From NCBI GenBank assembly GCA_964019695.1, contig OZ026527.1:77604831-77668830 (forward strand): a DNA stretch of 64,000 bases. Reading direction: 5' to 3'. Both the position numbers and the translations under genes were made by a program. Source of the DNA: Loripinus fragilis (taxonomy: Eukaryota; Mollusca; Bivalvia; Lucinida; Lucinidae). Position 1 is the first letter of the stretch. Every line of letters begins with the position of its first letter. The notes beneath the pieces are model-generated. The model did not search any database. It was not told where the DNA came from and saw only the letters and a list, made by a program, of their open reading frames with translations. Below are positions 22,398 to 33,882 of this stretch, piece by piece.

Positions 22398-23564
22398 ATC
22401 CCCACGCTTTTTTTAAAAAAGCGTCAGGGATATTACAATCGCCTCCATCCGTCCGTCCGTCTGTCCGTCAAGCTATCTCCTCCTAAACTGTTGGACGAAA
22501 TTCAACCAAATTTGGTGTGTGAGTTGCTCACATGGAAAGGGTGTGCAACGGCACATTTTTTTTGGCCCCGCCCCCTGGGGCCCTGGGGAGGGGCCAAAAG
22601 GTCAAATATTATTAAATATCATTTAATTTCAATAACAAAGTCAATTTCAAAGATTTTTAAACCAAACTGTGTGTGTCTTCTCACAAATGAAAGATATAAA
22701 CCATATCAGACGGGATTTTCATTCCCTTGCCTAGGTCATGCCCCAGGGGTCGGACTTGGGGGTACCGTGGGGGGTTGAGTGGTCCAAAAAATTATTTTTT
22801 TTCCGAAATTCAACCAGATTTGGTGTGTGAGTAACTTACATCAATGGCACATGCAACAGCTTAATTTTTTGGTCCCCACCCCCTGGGGCCCTGGGGGGGG
22901 CCAAAAGGTCAAATATTATTAAATCTCAAACACAAAGTCAATTTCAAAGATTTTGTAACCAAACTTTGTGTGTCTTCTCACAATTGAAAGATATGAAACA
23001 TATCAGACGGGATTTTCATTCTGTTGCCTGGGTCATACCCCAGGGGTGGGACTTCGGGGTACCATGGGGAGTTGGGGGGTCCAAAAACTTTTTTTCCCAA
23101 ATTCAACCAGATTTGGTGTGTGAGTTACTTACATGAATGGCACATGCAACGGCACAATTTTTTGGGTCCCCGCCTCCTGGGGCCTTGGGGAGGGGCCAAA
23201 AGGTCAAATATCATTAAATCTCAATTACAAAGTCAATTTCAAAGATTTTTAATCTAAACTTTGTGTGCCTTCTCACAAATGAAAGATATAAAACATATTA
23301 GACAGGATTTTTATTCTGTCCCCTGGGTCATGCATGCCCCAGGGTTTGGGACTTGGGGATGCTGGGGGGTCAAAAATTCAATTTTATGAACATGGTCATG
23401 TGGCATATCAAATTAAAGGGGATGAGCAGCAGACCAAGATACACTGAAAATTTTAACCCTAGGATCAAACTGGTGACTTTGGGATGGGGTCAAAGGATCG
23501 AATATCATTAGATATCTTTGAGAGCGTGGGGATTTGCGATGGCGCGCCATCGAATGTGTTCTAG
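22398..23564 (+). mobile_element. Helentron-like non-autonomous element with internal 290-bp repeats
   Basis: The 5' end is ATCCCCACGC, then T7A6 and GCGT, which folds as a hairpin. A CCGTCCGTCCGTCTGTCCGTC tract (in pieces) follows at 22,449-22,470. The centre holds three tandem units of roughly 270-305 bp (22,495; 22,803; 23,096), each with AAATTCAACCAGATTTGGTG, a GGGGCC-rich run and AAGTCAATTTCAAAGATTTT. The 3' end has GCGTGGGGAT (inverse of the 5' end), the hairpin GATGGCGCGCCATC, nine bases and CTAG at 23,561-23,564, followed by TT. These are Helentron/HINE-type termini. Short frames inside are shadows. Confidence 0.7.
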
Positions 23565-23994
23565 TTTCCAACTTAAATTTAATTTCTTCGTCTCAATATT
23601 GCTTTAGACCTAGAAAACAGTGCAGACCCTGGGGAAATGCCACATTATGTGGTATTTCAACTTGATCTTCCCTGTTTGCAAAGTAATTGTGGGTTAATAG
23701 ATCTTTTAAGATAGTTTGTGTAAATTTACTCAGGGCCTCCATTAACTTTCAAATCCAGGAAGTCCAGACTTCCTACCTTTGAAATTTGGAAGTCCCATTG
23801 ATTTTTTTGGAAGTCCAACTTTTTTCTGTGATACGGTCGCAGTGTGGCAGATTGTCAAACCTGCTTTGAAAAATAAACATATATATTTCAGAGATAATTC
23901 TTCTTTGTTCCTACAATGCATTTTTACCTTAAAACTGCTTATAATGCTACAGAGGGGATGTCTGGTATCTCCTGAATTGTCATGTAATTAGCCT
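23565..23994. other. No gene seen
   Basis: It contains an AAGTCC-phrase low-complexity run at 23,748-23,822 (GGAAGTCCAGACTTCC is palindromic). A 70-codon frame here shows no domain. Confidence 0.4.
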
Positions 23995-24081
23995 AGATGG
24001 GGAAGAGGGAGCTGGTTGCTTTGCATTGTTTGTCTTCCTGGTGTCTTGTGATTGTTGTGTGGCTCTTCCACACAATGAGAT

Positions 24082-24085
<4 letters not shown>
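23995..24085 (+). repeat. Scrap of the 13.66-kb dispersed repeat
   Basis: GATGGGGAAGAGGGAGCTGG and TGTCTTCCTGGTGTCTTGTG match the central part of 13,662-14,015. Confidence 0.8.

Positions 24086-24160
<75 letters not shown>
24086..24160 (+). repeat. (TAGA)n microsatellite
   Basis: About 18 tandem TAGA units, attached directly to the end of the dispersed-repeat scrap. Confidence 0.98.
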
Positions 24161-25054
24161 GAATTTGTTTAAGAGAGTGTTTGTGTAGCAATTATTATTT
24201 TAAAAGCTTGTATTTGTTTGTGTAACAATTATTTTTTAAAAGCTTGTACTTTTTGTGTAACTTTTTTTTTATAGCTTGTACTTGTACAGGGTAAAAATTG
24301 CAACAAAAAAAACCCATGCCATTCAATTTTAATAAACTGTATGTTCGTTGGTGTTGTGCCTGTGTAGAAGGAGCGTTCAAGTACTAAATTATCGCATGCA
24401 CAGGCTCAAGAAAACAAATAATTAAGTCGCAGACATGTAGATTTTATAAAGCATGCAAAGTGTCACATAGTCACTTTCTGTATTTCAAAGATTCCTCAAC
24501 TGTCAAACAAAACCGATACTGATTGGCCGTTTCGCTTTATTGCTCAGGGATTGGATGTCCGCCTTGCGACCTGAAGCAGCAGGGATTGGTTTCTAAGGCC
24601 GTTGTCAAGATGTGTCCATGTTTTCACACCTGTTTGGTGACACGCTTTAATAATTACGCTTTCGACTGAAGCCTACAGGTGACACTGGCTGTCAATAAAA
24701 TTTGAAATCAGTCAAGTGGGATGTCTTAGCGTGGTCAATAAACAAAATGAATGAGTTTCCAATATGAAGGCGGGACATAAATCACATAATCTGGTAAATG
24801 TAGGCGGGTTTTTTTCTGCAGACATGACGTCTCGATATCCATTTTTGGTTGTACTAAGAAATTTTCTGAAGTCCGCAGTACGTCTTTGATGTGTAATTTT
24901 GGCATATGCAGCCGATTTTGGGACGTAATATACAGCGTACGCCCGCCTAACAGAAGCCCTGATTTACTTGAAAAATTCACGGGTAGAATTTCTATAGTTG
25001 TCTTACTTCATTGCAGTATTAGTATCCCTTTTGAATAAGAAACAGAAATATGCA
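24161..25054. other. No gene seen
   Basis: 24,170-24,290 has three rough repeats of TTTAAAAGCTTGTA-TTTGTGTAAC. Around 24,530-24,660 the sequence is less AT-rich, but no exon with matching splice sites was found. Confidence 0.4.
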
Positions 25055-25269
25055 TTAACCCTTAAAGCGCCGCCTATAATTTGCAGCAGACGCCACTTTC
25101 AAATCTTGCTGCTTTTTCAAAAATAACAAATAAGGCATGATATTTCATGAGAATCGTCTGCTGGCAGACATTTCTCATGAAATATCACACCTTATTTTTT
25201 TCGAAAATTGGGAAAGATTTCGCCAAATTTTTCTTCTTCTGCAGTTGTGATTGGCGTCTTAAGGGTTAA
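25055..25269. mobile_element. MITE with TTAACCCTTAAAGCGCC termini
   Basis: The terminal inverted repeats are TTAACCCTTAAAGCGCC (left) and GGCGTCTTAAGGGTTAA (right). Inside is a second long inverted repeat (TGATATTTCATGAGAA and TTCTCATGAAATATCA). The centre differs from the copies at 15,034 and 41,795, so this is a separate subfamily. Confidence 0.85.
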
Positions 25270-26154
25270 TTTTCTATTTTTGCAACTGAATATCAATAGA
25301 TAAGTAAACCAAATTTAATCACAAATGAGTTTTGTTTATTTATGAATTTTTAATTTTTCAACAATCACGGCCTCACATATTGGATTCCTTTTTTGAAGGA
25401 AGCCAACTTGTTTGTTTATTTTTAGGACCTAATTATCCTCAAGTCGTTGAATGTTTTGTTCTTTAATCATTATAACACTGGGCCATTAATTATTCACTAT
25501 AATATTATTAAACCCATCCAGACTCTCATAAGTGAATCTACAAAAATGCTTAAAAGGTTCTACTCTGTAGAAAAGGGCTGCCAAAGCTAAAAACGAAATT
25601 CTTTGAGCAACATCTCTAATCACTGACCACTTTCAAATATTTCACACAAATGTTCCCAGGAATGACACCAACCAAATTGACTCACTTCTGCTAAACAAAA
25701 TGGTGTACAGAGCTTAAAATAGAAAACAATTTTTCTCTGCATGCTTGGTAATTCTGCATGCTTTTGTTATCGTCTGACCTTTTTTCCCCAAAATTAATGT
25801 TTTCAAAAAGGTTTTGGGAAACACTAAGGGTGTACATCAAACATTTATGGATCCAGTTCAGGACCAATTTTCTGTTGGTCCTGATCTTGGTCTGAACTGT
25901 TTGCAAGTTATATCAGCAGACATAAAAAGTTACCTTTAACATGGAAAGAGTTAAAGAACCTCTTTGAAGCTTAAACCCCAAATAAAAATGATTTCAAACA
26001 GGTCAGGTACCCCCAGGGCAATTAAAAAAATTGCTTCCAGGGCTAAAAATATTCACTTTAGCCATCCAAGGCTTTTATAGTCCTGTTGCTTGAAAATTGC
26101 ACAGCCTTGATGGTGTGTTGAAAACATATACAACATTTTTCTTGATTATTTCAG
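25270..26154. other. No gene seen; short hairpin repeat at 25,850
   Basis: 25,848-25,907 is a short inverted repeat (GGATCCAGTTCAGGACCAAT, with GGTCCTGATCTTGG opposite). It belongs to a loose family of AAACAGTTTGGATCCAGATCAG-type hairpins also seen at 40,018, 57,927 and 60,226. Confidence 0.45.
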
Positions 26155-26197
26155 ATATGGACTTGTCTCTAGATATGGACCTGATGGACCTGTCATG
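26155..26197 (+). CDS. Host gene exon 1 seen (acidic N-terminus)
   Basis: The acceptor TTGATTATTTCAG and the donor G|GTAAGTCAG bound a 43-bp exon. The frame that joins to the next exon reads MDLSLDMDLMDLS and leaves TG, which the following exon completes to a Trp codon. The ATG at 26,157 may be the true start, with two 5'UTR bases in this exon, or the protein may continue upstream. No upstream exon was found. Confidence 0.75.
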
Positions 26198-26466
26198 GTA
26201 AGTCAGTCTAGATGATCATGATTAATGGTAGTGAACCTGTAGCCTAATCCCATACTATTGAAGAGATTGATCATGAAATCATTTCTACGGCCATTCTCCT
26301 GATTCAAGAAATTTTGATGTCAGTTACAAACTACTGGTTAACCTCTCGGCCAAGCTTGTCCAGAAAAAAGTGTGCTTGGGTGAACTGACGGCCTGGACAT
26401 GACCAGGACATGACCTTTTTTTTTGACCGAGGCATCAAGAATCAGAACAAAGAAAACTAACACCTG

Positions 26467-27090
26467 TATTGAAATGACGATAGTGAACTAGTTTATTAAA
26501 GGTACATCTATATTTAAATGATGGTAGTGAACCTGTAATTTATAGGTTCATCTGCAGGGCTTGAAATATCTTAAAATAGGCACTTGCCCTGCATCACAAA
26601 AATTATTGGCATATATGGGAAAAAAATTAATTTATACTAGAAATATCAAAATTTTCTCTTGCCCTGCAGCCCGAGGCACTCGTAAATACGAGCGGACGAG
26701 TGCTATTTTCGAGGCCTGAATCTGTAGCTAGTTAATGGTGTTGAACCTGTAATTTATAGGTTCATCTGTAGCAAGTTAATGGTGTTGAACTGTAATTTAT
26801 AGGTTCATCTGTAGCTAGTAAATGGTGTTGAACCTGTAATTTATAGGTTCATCTATTAGCTAGTTAATGGTGTTGAACCTGTTATTTATAGGTTCATCAG
26901 TCTGTAGCTAGTTGATGGTGGACCAATGTTGGCTATTACTATACTAATGACTCTAGGGTCTGTCTTTCTATCAGTTATTATCTAGTTAATGGTGTTGAAC
27001 CTGTAATTTATAGGTTCATCAGTCTGTAGCTAGTTGATGGTTGACCAATGTTGGCCATTACTATACTAATAACTACAGTTGTCTGTCTTC
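26467..27090 (+). repeat. 44-bp tandem array with a palindrome in each unit
   Basis: The unit reads TTAATGGTGTTGAACCTGTA plus ATTTATAGGTTCATCTGTAG. Within it GAACCTGTAATTTATAGGTTC is nearly a perfect palindrome. Units lie at 26,717-26,905 and 26,985-27,030. A longer repeat with GACCAATGTTGG follows at 26,910-26,950 and 27,040-27,075. A different repeat (TTGAAATATCTTAAAATAGG, also at 30,299) is inserted at about 26,557-26,715. Confidence 0.85.
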
Positions 27091-27181
27091 TTGAAATGGT
27101 ATTTTGATTCTGTTTTTTGTTGCTAAATTATGTTTACACCCATTGCTGCATCTGGAAAATCTGTTGGAACTAATTTTCGAA

Positions 27182-27344
27182 TTGGATATAGGAATGAATT
27201 GTTATTTTTGTGGATTTTATCGATGTGTAAACTACGGTGAATCACTCACAAACTGAGTTTATGTAAAGTTTGTGAGTGATTCGCCAGAGTTTACACATCA
27301 ATAAAATCACAAAAATAACAATTCATTCCTTATAATTCCAACTT
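27182..27344. mobile_element. Palindromic fold-back element, 163 bp
   Basis: The two arms of about 75 bp are nearly perfect inverse complements: TTGGATATAGGAATGAATTG and GTGTAAAC on the left, CAATTCATTCCTTATAATTCC on the right, with CACTCACAAAC facing GTTTGTGAGTG near the centre. A transcript through it would form one long hairpin. It lies in the first visible intron of the host gene. Confidence 0.9.
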
Positions 27345-27818
27345 TGAAACAAAACAGCACATTTGTAAAGGGTTGATGACAATATTTCAAATTTTAAAGC
27401 CCGCTGAAGGAAAATAGTTCGTAACCGCTGTCCATGAAAGATGGGACAGCCATCTTGAAAATTTTGTCAGTTCAAAACTTTGTTTTGCTAAATAATGATT
27501 ACAATGGCATTCTATTGGGAGTGAATATGTGAGTATGAGCTCAAAACAACTCCATTTAGTTTGGAATTGTTTTCTTTTGTCAAACCTCTTGCTGGGCTCA
27601 TTGAAGAACATTTAGATTTAGGCCCTACCACCACAGACAGGTTTTAAAACACTTACCTTCATAAACCCTGCCTAATATCCCGGCATTAGTAATAGCAACA
27701 GTAAGAAAAAAGGCAAACATCAGGAATCCATACAATCAAGCCCCACAGTAGACAGTTTGCTGTCAAACTGCGTTGAAACATTTCCTTGTTGATGTAGACT
27801 TGACATAGTTTTGATTAC

Positions 27819-28019
27819 TTTGTTTGTTTGATTTGATTCTTTACGTCCCATCAACAATCTTTCAGTTATATAGGGATGTATCTTCCTGGGTTGAACCAGT
27901 ACTAAGCTAGGATAAATGTGTCTTGCTCAAGGACCACAACGTAGTGAGGCCGGTGAGGCTCGAACCCAGGGCCCTTCGGTCTCCAGTCAAGCACTCTACC
28001 ACTGAGCCACTGCGCTCCC
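27819..28019 (-). mobile_element. tRNA-derived SINE with 13-bp target duplication
   Basis: On the minus strand it begins GGGAGCGCAGTGGCTCAGTG (A-box) and has GGTTCGAGCCTCACC (B-box), then AGCAAGACACATTTATCC, CTTAGTACTGGTTCAACCC and a TTGATTCTTTACGTCCC-type end. The target duplication TAGTTTTGATTAC is exact at 27,806-27,818 and 28,020-28,032. It is the best-preserved copy in the window. Confidence 0.95.
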
Positions 28020-28523
28020 TAGTTTTGATTACGATTCTCTTCAATGATAATGACGTCACATAACCTCGTCATCCAGTTCATGTCTTAAGAGTTTCCCCCA
28101 TTGCTTTGAAGACGTACCACCATATGGGGTAAGGGTTTTAAAATGAGCTTTCAGCATGCTTAACTATATTAAAACTTGTGAATATTTATTTCTGAAATTT
28201 GATGTACAGTTCATTATTATTAACACTAACAGAACTGTGAAATCAAGGCAGATATCAAATATTCATACACATGGGTTTTTAGCGAAGTGTAAAACCTATT
28301 TAATTTTGTCAACAGACCAATCAAAAGCGCTTACAAACAATAAAAACAATAGTTGGAATTACACAAACATAAAAAGATCTAATTTTTTATGCAAAACTGG
28401 CAGAATTCATATTAAACCTTAAAATTATTCTGGTCCTTGTGTGGAATTCCATGTCCCAGAACAAAACATATAAGGATACAGTCATGTCTTATTTCTCAAC
28501 CAAAACATATGTTGTGATGCCAG

Positions 28524-28564
28524 TACTCAAAAGAACTGTCTCAGTGAGACGGTTCTTTTGAGCA
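28524..28564. repeat. Stem-loop repeat (GTACTCAAAAGAACC family), copy 1
   Basis: TACTCAAAAGAACTGTCTC faces GAGACGGTTCTTTTGAGCA around a short loop, embedded in ACATATGTTGTG and CACCCAAAACATATG flanks. Other copies: 32,726-32,770; 39,642-39,682; 41,009-41,052; 41,454-41,498; 58,764-58,802; 59,263-59,305; 59,489-59,533. Confidence 0.9.
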
Positions 28565-28937
28565 CCCAAAACATATGTAAAAACTGACAGGTAAAAAAAT
28601 GTTTAAAATTTTACACTCAAAAATCTAAACCTGTGTGAAATATTATATATTTTTGTATGTGGCAGACCAATTAAACAATCTCAGATTGAAATCTTCAATT
28701 GAAAAAGACATTTTTTTTATGGAATCATTGTCACAGCTATTATCATGCTTATTAAGTATAAAATTCATCATTTAATATTTTTTAAACAACTCATTGTTAT
28801 AACTTTTGCTACTCTCCCTACTTGTTTAAGCTGATATTTCCCACTTTTTAATTATATTTTGCAATTTTTATCCCTACCTTTTCCCTACTTTGTGGAGATA
28901 ACTTTAAACATGTAATGATGAACAATTATTATTTCAG

Positions 28938-29068
28938 GGATTACGGTGATCTCTCCATAGAAATAGAGCTGGATGTGGTCTGTTGTGTGTGTGAAACCGA
29001 TGTGGGCCTCTTTGATGAAGTATTAATCTGCCAGTGTTGTAAGAACAAGGCCCACCAGACATGTACCA
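28938..29068 (+). CDS. Host gene exon: PHD finger, first two-thirds
   Basis: Acceptor ATTATTTCAG, donor CA|GTAAGT. It encodes DYGDLSIEIELDVV, then the zinc ligands C-V-C in CCVCETD, then LICQCCKNKAHQTCT with CQCC and H-Q-T-C. These are ligands 1-6 of a C4HC3 PHD finger. The spacing fits the family and the remaining ligands lie in the next exon. An 83-residue acidic-to-finger transition with no basic patch is visible. Confidence 0.92.
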
Positions 29069-29499
29069 GTAAGTACCGTTTTCTAAATTTACCATAATTC
29101 TGTCTGCCATTAATTACAGTCAAACTACAGTTTTTCGAAGTGCCATGGACCACAGGAATCCTTTCGAATAATCGGTAGTTTGGATTATCAAAATCAGTAG
29201 TTTGGGATTGATACTTTCAGTAAAAACTCGGAGGCTTTCATAGAACGTCATTTTTTTTGCCAGAACTTGCATTTTCAACTGGGGTTTTTCCGTGAAGTAT
29301 TGCAAATATCCGTGAAGTATTGCAAATATCAGTCTGTCAAAGCATTGACAAAAATGAGCTGCTTGGAGGTTGTGGTCATATCGTCTCTAAAGACTTATGG
29401 TTTGCAGGTCTAAGAACGCAGAAAAGAAAAGAAAATCAAGAGCTCATCCACTATATACATGTACCTACATTGATAACAACAATGACTAGAACGTGCAGT

Positions 29500-29935
29500 C
29501 AATGGGGCGCCATGGCAAATCCCAACGCTAAAGTTTTGACCCGCCAGCACCCACAAGTCCCACCCCTGGGGCATGACTCTAGCAACAGATTCAATATGTT
29601 TTCTATATTTTATTTGTGGGAACACACACAAAGTTTGGTATAAAAATCTTTGAAATTGACATGGTAACCGAAATGCAAGTAAAATTTTCATCCTAGGGTC
29701 AAACTGGTGACCTTGGGTTGAGGTCAAAAGGTCAAATATCATTAAATTTCGGCTACCATGTCATATTCTATGATTTTTATACCAAACTTTGTGTGTGTTC
29801 TTACAAATAGAAAACATATTGAACAGAATTTTCATTCTGTTGCTGGGGTCATGCCCAAGGGGTGAGACTTGGGGGTGCTGGGTGAGTCAACTACTTTAGT
29901 GTGGGGATTTGCGATGGCACCCCATCAACTGCACG
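29500..29935 (+). mobile_element. Helentron-like element fragment, 22.4-kb family
   Basis: It shares with 22,398-23,564 the phrases AAACTTTGTGTGTGTTC and AAAGGTCAAATATCATTAAA and the end TGTGGGGATTTGCGATGGC. The hairpin is damaged and no CTAG follows. An inverted piece (CCCACCCCTGGGGCATGAC) at 29,558 suggests a rearranged copy. Confidence 0.6.
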
Positions 29936-30636
29936 CTCAAATTATTTTTGTTGTAATCGGTTTCATAACCATTATCTTCCTATAGGTGGGTGTGCTGACA
30001 TTTTTATTGGCAATTAGGAATTTGAAATTGAAGGGTAATTTAACAGCAATTTCCATAATCGGCACCAACGAATCTCTTTGAAAAATTGATTTTTTTTCAG
30101 AAAATCGAAATAAGAAAAAACAGCAGTTTTATTGCAATAGATACTAGAGAAAAGAGTAGGGGACGTCCGTCATCTTCAAAAGATCCAGTAGTTTTAGATA
30201 ATCGACGTTCAGATAACCAAGATTTGACTGTATTCTCAGTACCCATTGGTCAGATTTGATGCAGTTTTGGTATAAATGATAAGTACATGGTCTGCAGATC
30301 TTGAAATATCTTAAAATAGGCACTTACCCTGCTTCAAAACAGTTATTGACATATATGGATAAAAATTGTTAATTTACTCTGAAAATCATCCAAATTTCCA
30401 CTTGCATGCACAGTGACTTTTAACCCAATTGCAGCAGCCAACAAATTTTGTGATATTTTTCCTAATTTTTGAAAAAGTGTAAGGTATTTTTACCCACAGC
30501 AGTTTTAACTTAGCCATTTTATGATCATTTCAGTGCATACCTTGTTTGAATTGTTTTCCATTTCAGCTTAGAGGGCAGGCCTATTGTTTTGATTGTAATA
30601 ATTCCTTGTCATTGCTTAGTTTTAACTTGGTCTTTT

Positions 30637-31300
30637 TAGCTCACCTGAGCCATTGGCTCATGGCAAGCTATTGTGATGGTTAGATGTCCGTCATGGGACG
30701 TCCATCGTTAACAATGGCTTCAAATGACATCTCCTCCTAAACTACTGGCTGGATTTTGATCAAACTTTGTAGGATTGATCCTTATATGGCCGCCTTAAAA
30801 AATTGTTCAAATGGTTCTGGTCCAATGCATATCTAGGTCACACAGGCTAAAAATATATTTTCAAGATGAAAACTTTAAAAATTTTCATTTCTGAAACCAC
30901 AAAGCCTAGAGCTTTGATCTTTGGTATGTAGCATCACCTAGTGGACCTCTACCAAGTTTGTTCAAATTATACCCATAGGGTCAAAAATGGCCCTGTCCTA
31001 GGGATCACATGTTTTACATAGGCTTATATAGGGAAAAAGTTGGAAAAATCTTCTTGTCTGAAACCATAAGGCCTTGAGCCCTGATATTTGGTATGTAGCA
31101 TCACCTAGTGAATCTCTACCAAGATTGTTCAAGATATATCCCTGGGGCCAAAAATGGCCCTGCCTCAGGGTCACATGTTTTACTAAGGCTTATATTAGGA
31201 AAAAGATGAAAAAAATTTTCTTTTCTGAAACCATATGGCCTAGAGCTTTGGTATTGAGTATGTAGCATCACCTAGTGGTCCTCTATCAAGTTTGTTATAC
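30637..31300 (+). mobile_element. Hairpin-led dispersed element, AGCTCACCTGA family (5' part)
   Basis: It starts TTTTTAGCTCACCTGAGCC with the small hairpin GAGCC-ATT-GGCTC, then a GTCCGTCATGGGACGTCC segment and TCTCCTCCTAAACTACTGGC. At least three tandem segments of about 175 bp follow (GGTATGTAGCATCACCTAGT at 30,933, 31,090 and 31,258). The expected 3' end of this family (TCAGGTGAGC, hairpin, CTAG) is seen separately at 13,625. Here the element is cut by the next repeat at 31,306. Confidence 0.6.
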
Positions 31301-31305
31301 CCCTC

Positions 31306-31550
31306 GAAAACTTTGTTTGTGGGGGGTATACTGTTTTCACGTTGTCCGTGCGTCCGTCCATCTGTCCGTCCTTGCATCAGTGCGTAACGTTTTGTTTCCT
31401 TAATATCTTGAAGAGTCATTGCTGGATTTTCATTAAACCTTGCAAACATGTTCTTATATACAAGACAACTACTTTAAACAAAAAAGTAAGGGCTAGGGGC
31501 CAATTCTATTAGAGTTATTTCCCTTTGTAGATCTAAATGGCTTTTTATAT
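31306..31550 (+). mobile_element. Hairpin-led dispersed element, TATACCCC family (5' part)
   Basis: TTATACCCCTCGAAAAC and GTTTGTGGGGGGTATAC form a 5' hairpin, followed by GTCCGTGCGTCCGTCCATC and a TCATTGCTGGATTTTC segment. It has the same architecture as 22,398, 30,637, 34,714 and 61,317, with a different terminal word. The 3' end was not found. Confidence 0.55.
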
Positions 31551-31579
31551 AGGGTTTTATGCTTATTCTATAATAGTCC

Positions 31580-31652
31580 ATACACGGGCTGATCAACTCC
31601 TACCACAGCTTTTGATGGAACAATTTGATACTTTTCCTATACAATGTAGTTC
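31580..31652 (+). repeat. Single unit of the 187-bp repeat of 53.9 kb
   Basis: CTGATCAACTCCTACCACAG, CTTTTGATGGAACAATTTGA and TACAATGTAG match the monomers at 53,895-54,360. It is therefore a dispersed copy 22 kb away. Confidence 0.8.
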
Positions 31653-31934
31653 AATATTTTTTTACAAAATGACAGCATATACTTGTTGTGCAGTATATTT
31701 TTGTTCACTACAACCCTCCCCCAATGTTGATCTAGTTCACCCGCAGAATTCCAGTAACTTATATGCCTGTATTTTCAGACTGGAAACTGGAAGAAGCCAG
31801 TAGTGTTTTCATAAATGGATAAATCTGTGTTCAACAGGACAAGGGTTAATATTGCCACTCTATAATGAAAATATTGTGCTAATTGTTGTCTGTTGCATTA
31901 TTGTCTACTTAAATGTACTGTTATAATATTTCAG

Positions 31935-31976
31935 TGTCTGGTGAGGCTGCAGCCAGCTGGTCATGTTCTTCCTGTG
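31935..31976 (+). CDS. Host gene micro-exon: end of the PHD finger
   Basis: A 42-bp exon between ATAATATTTCAG and G|GTGAGT. It reads MSGEAAASWSCSSC, supplying the conserved Trp two residues before the seventh Cys and the final C-x2-C pair. This is the decisive support for the gene model: without it the PHD finger would be incomplete, and the phases on both sides fit. Confidence 0.92.
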
Positions 31977-31979
31977 GTG

Positions 31980-33680
31980 AGTATCTTTTCATAGTATCTG
32001 GTTAAAAAACACAAAAACAAACACATACATCATGGGTAGGAAACTACATAGACAGAACCGTAAGTTCTGATAAGGAAATCTTATGAGGCTTTTTCTGGTT
32101 TTGTATATGGAGACTGAAAATAATGCCTAAAAGATTTCCATTATTATATTGTAAATTAGTAAAAAGAGAATGTAGTGCTCTGATCTGGTTGTTTAACTTC
32201 TAATCCAAGCTGATGTGAGTTGAAAATTTTGTATGGTTTTATCTGTATTGTTTTTGTTGTGAGGTAAACGAAGGCTAATGCATAGAATGACAACTATCAT
32301 GGAGAGTTGAAATGTGATATTTGGTTGTCTGATCCAGCCCCATTTATGAAAAAGAGAATTTAAAAAAATGAATTTTGAGAAGAAAAAAATATAGATTGAC
32401 CTTCATTTTCCTCACGACAAAAAGGATACAAAACTGTACACAATTCGCAGCTCCCTTCAGCTTAGATAAGTAGTTAAAAGACCAGAGTGGAGAACTACTT
32501 TCACCATTTTTCGTTATTTTACACTATAAAAACACTTAACAGAAAATTTAACAATTATTAGGCAATTTTTTAGACTACATATACAGAATCAGAAAGAGCC
32601 TCATATACAAATTAATGGTTCTGTCTATGCAGTTTCCTGCCTGTGTACATAGGAATAATCAATTAATTTTAATAGTGTAAAATTTTAGATAATCACCTAT
32701 CTATTAGTTTAAATATGTGCTGGATGCTCAAAAGTACTATATTTCATTAAGATGGTTCTTTTGAGTACCCACACCATAAGTTTGGATTCAACATTAAGAA
32801 AAGTAGTTTTTAGTTACACACTCTTATGGCCTGCAAATTATGATTTTTATTCTTTTCTGGAGAACTAGGGGATCTTTTCAAATGAAACTTTATCTGTCCA
32901 TGCATAACCACATCTCTGTACTTCTTGGTTACATTCATCAATAATACAAAGGAGGCTTGACTACCAATAAATTATGGAAGAATTGAATGTGTTAACTCTT
33001 GAGTTACTTCCCTTGATATAACCAGAATATGCAACAATAGCATTACATACTCTGTCCATATAAGAGACGTTGGGCGGTTCTTAGCTAAGTTCAACCGCTG
33101 GACAAATACATTTGGAAATCGGTTAGTTAGGTCGCAATGTTTGTGTATTCATCCATCTGTGAAACTCTCCACACCAATATTATATACCTGTAATTTTATA
33201 GTTGCCGTATCATGAAAAATAGCGTTACGAGAATTATTGCAGATGAATATGGTCAGTCCAGATACCTATATGCTAAGGCAGTGACGTATTTTAGATCATA
33301 TAAGTCATTGGCTGTACTACATGCAACTTAAACTATACAAGCAAAAAATCAATTTTCGACAAACACAAGTTTTATTGTTTCATAAAAGGTATGTGAACCC
33401 TTTCCCCGTGGTCCAGATATTGAACCTTTATCATGCCGAATTTTAATTAGTGTTGTGTGTGTGTAGGTCTGATATAGTTGTTTTTTGTAATGCTATTTTT
33501 TCGAAGTCAGAGCTAAAACCCAAATCATTTTCTTGCCAAACAAACAGAATTTTCAAGAATGTTTTCATACACAAATATTTTCCAAGTAGCCTACTTAGAA
33601 GTTTTGTGATTATTTTGCCCAATGCAGGAGCCATTATTGAAATCGTTTCGGTTAATTCTTATATATTTTCTCTTTGTTTC
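31980..33680. other. Intron without further genes
   Basis: AT-rich host-gene intron. Apart from the stem-loop copy at 32,726-32,770 no repeat was recognised. Confidence 0.5.
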
Positions 33681-33682
33681 AG

Positions 33683-33763
33683 ACTGGATGTCAGAAGGCT
33701 TAGACCAGTCAGAAGAAGCTGTCAGCAATCCAGGGGAGATCAATCTTAATAGTTCACTGACAG
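33683..33763 (+). CDS. Host gene exon: acidic linker
   Basis: An 81-bp phase-1 exon between TCTTTGTTTCAG and G|GTATAAAG. It encodes WMSEGLDQSEEAVSNPGEIN followed by LNSSLT, a hydrophilic acidic linker. The exon length is a multiple of three, so skipping it would keep the frame. Confidence 0.85.
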
Positions 33764-33793
33764 GTATAAAGAAATTACTTCAAGCATTTCAAG

Positions 33794-33882
33794 GTTTGGG
33801 TAGGTATATGATAGTAGTCTACAGCCCAGGTGGGTGTATAAAAAATTAGGCTGGTGAAAGTCTTCAAAATGGCTGACATTCA
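33794..33882 (+). repeat. Left arm of a widely spaced inverted repeat
   Basis: GTTTGGGTAGGTATATG through CCAGGTGGGTGTATA to AGTCTTCAAAATGGC is the inverse complement, with substitutions, of 38,211-38,291. The two arms enclose 4.3 kb of the same intron. Confidence 0.8.

Noticed and set aside
22491..23257. Frames of 77-95 residues
   Set aside because: They repeat once per internal unit of the Helentron-like element and contain only GC-run translations.
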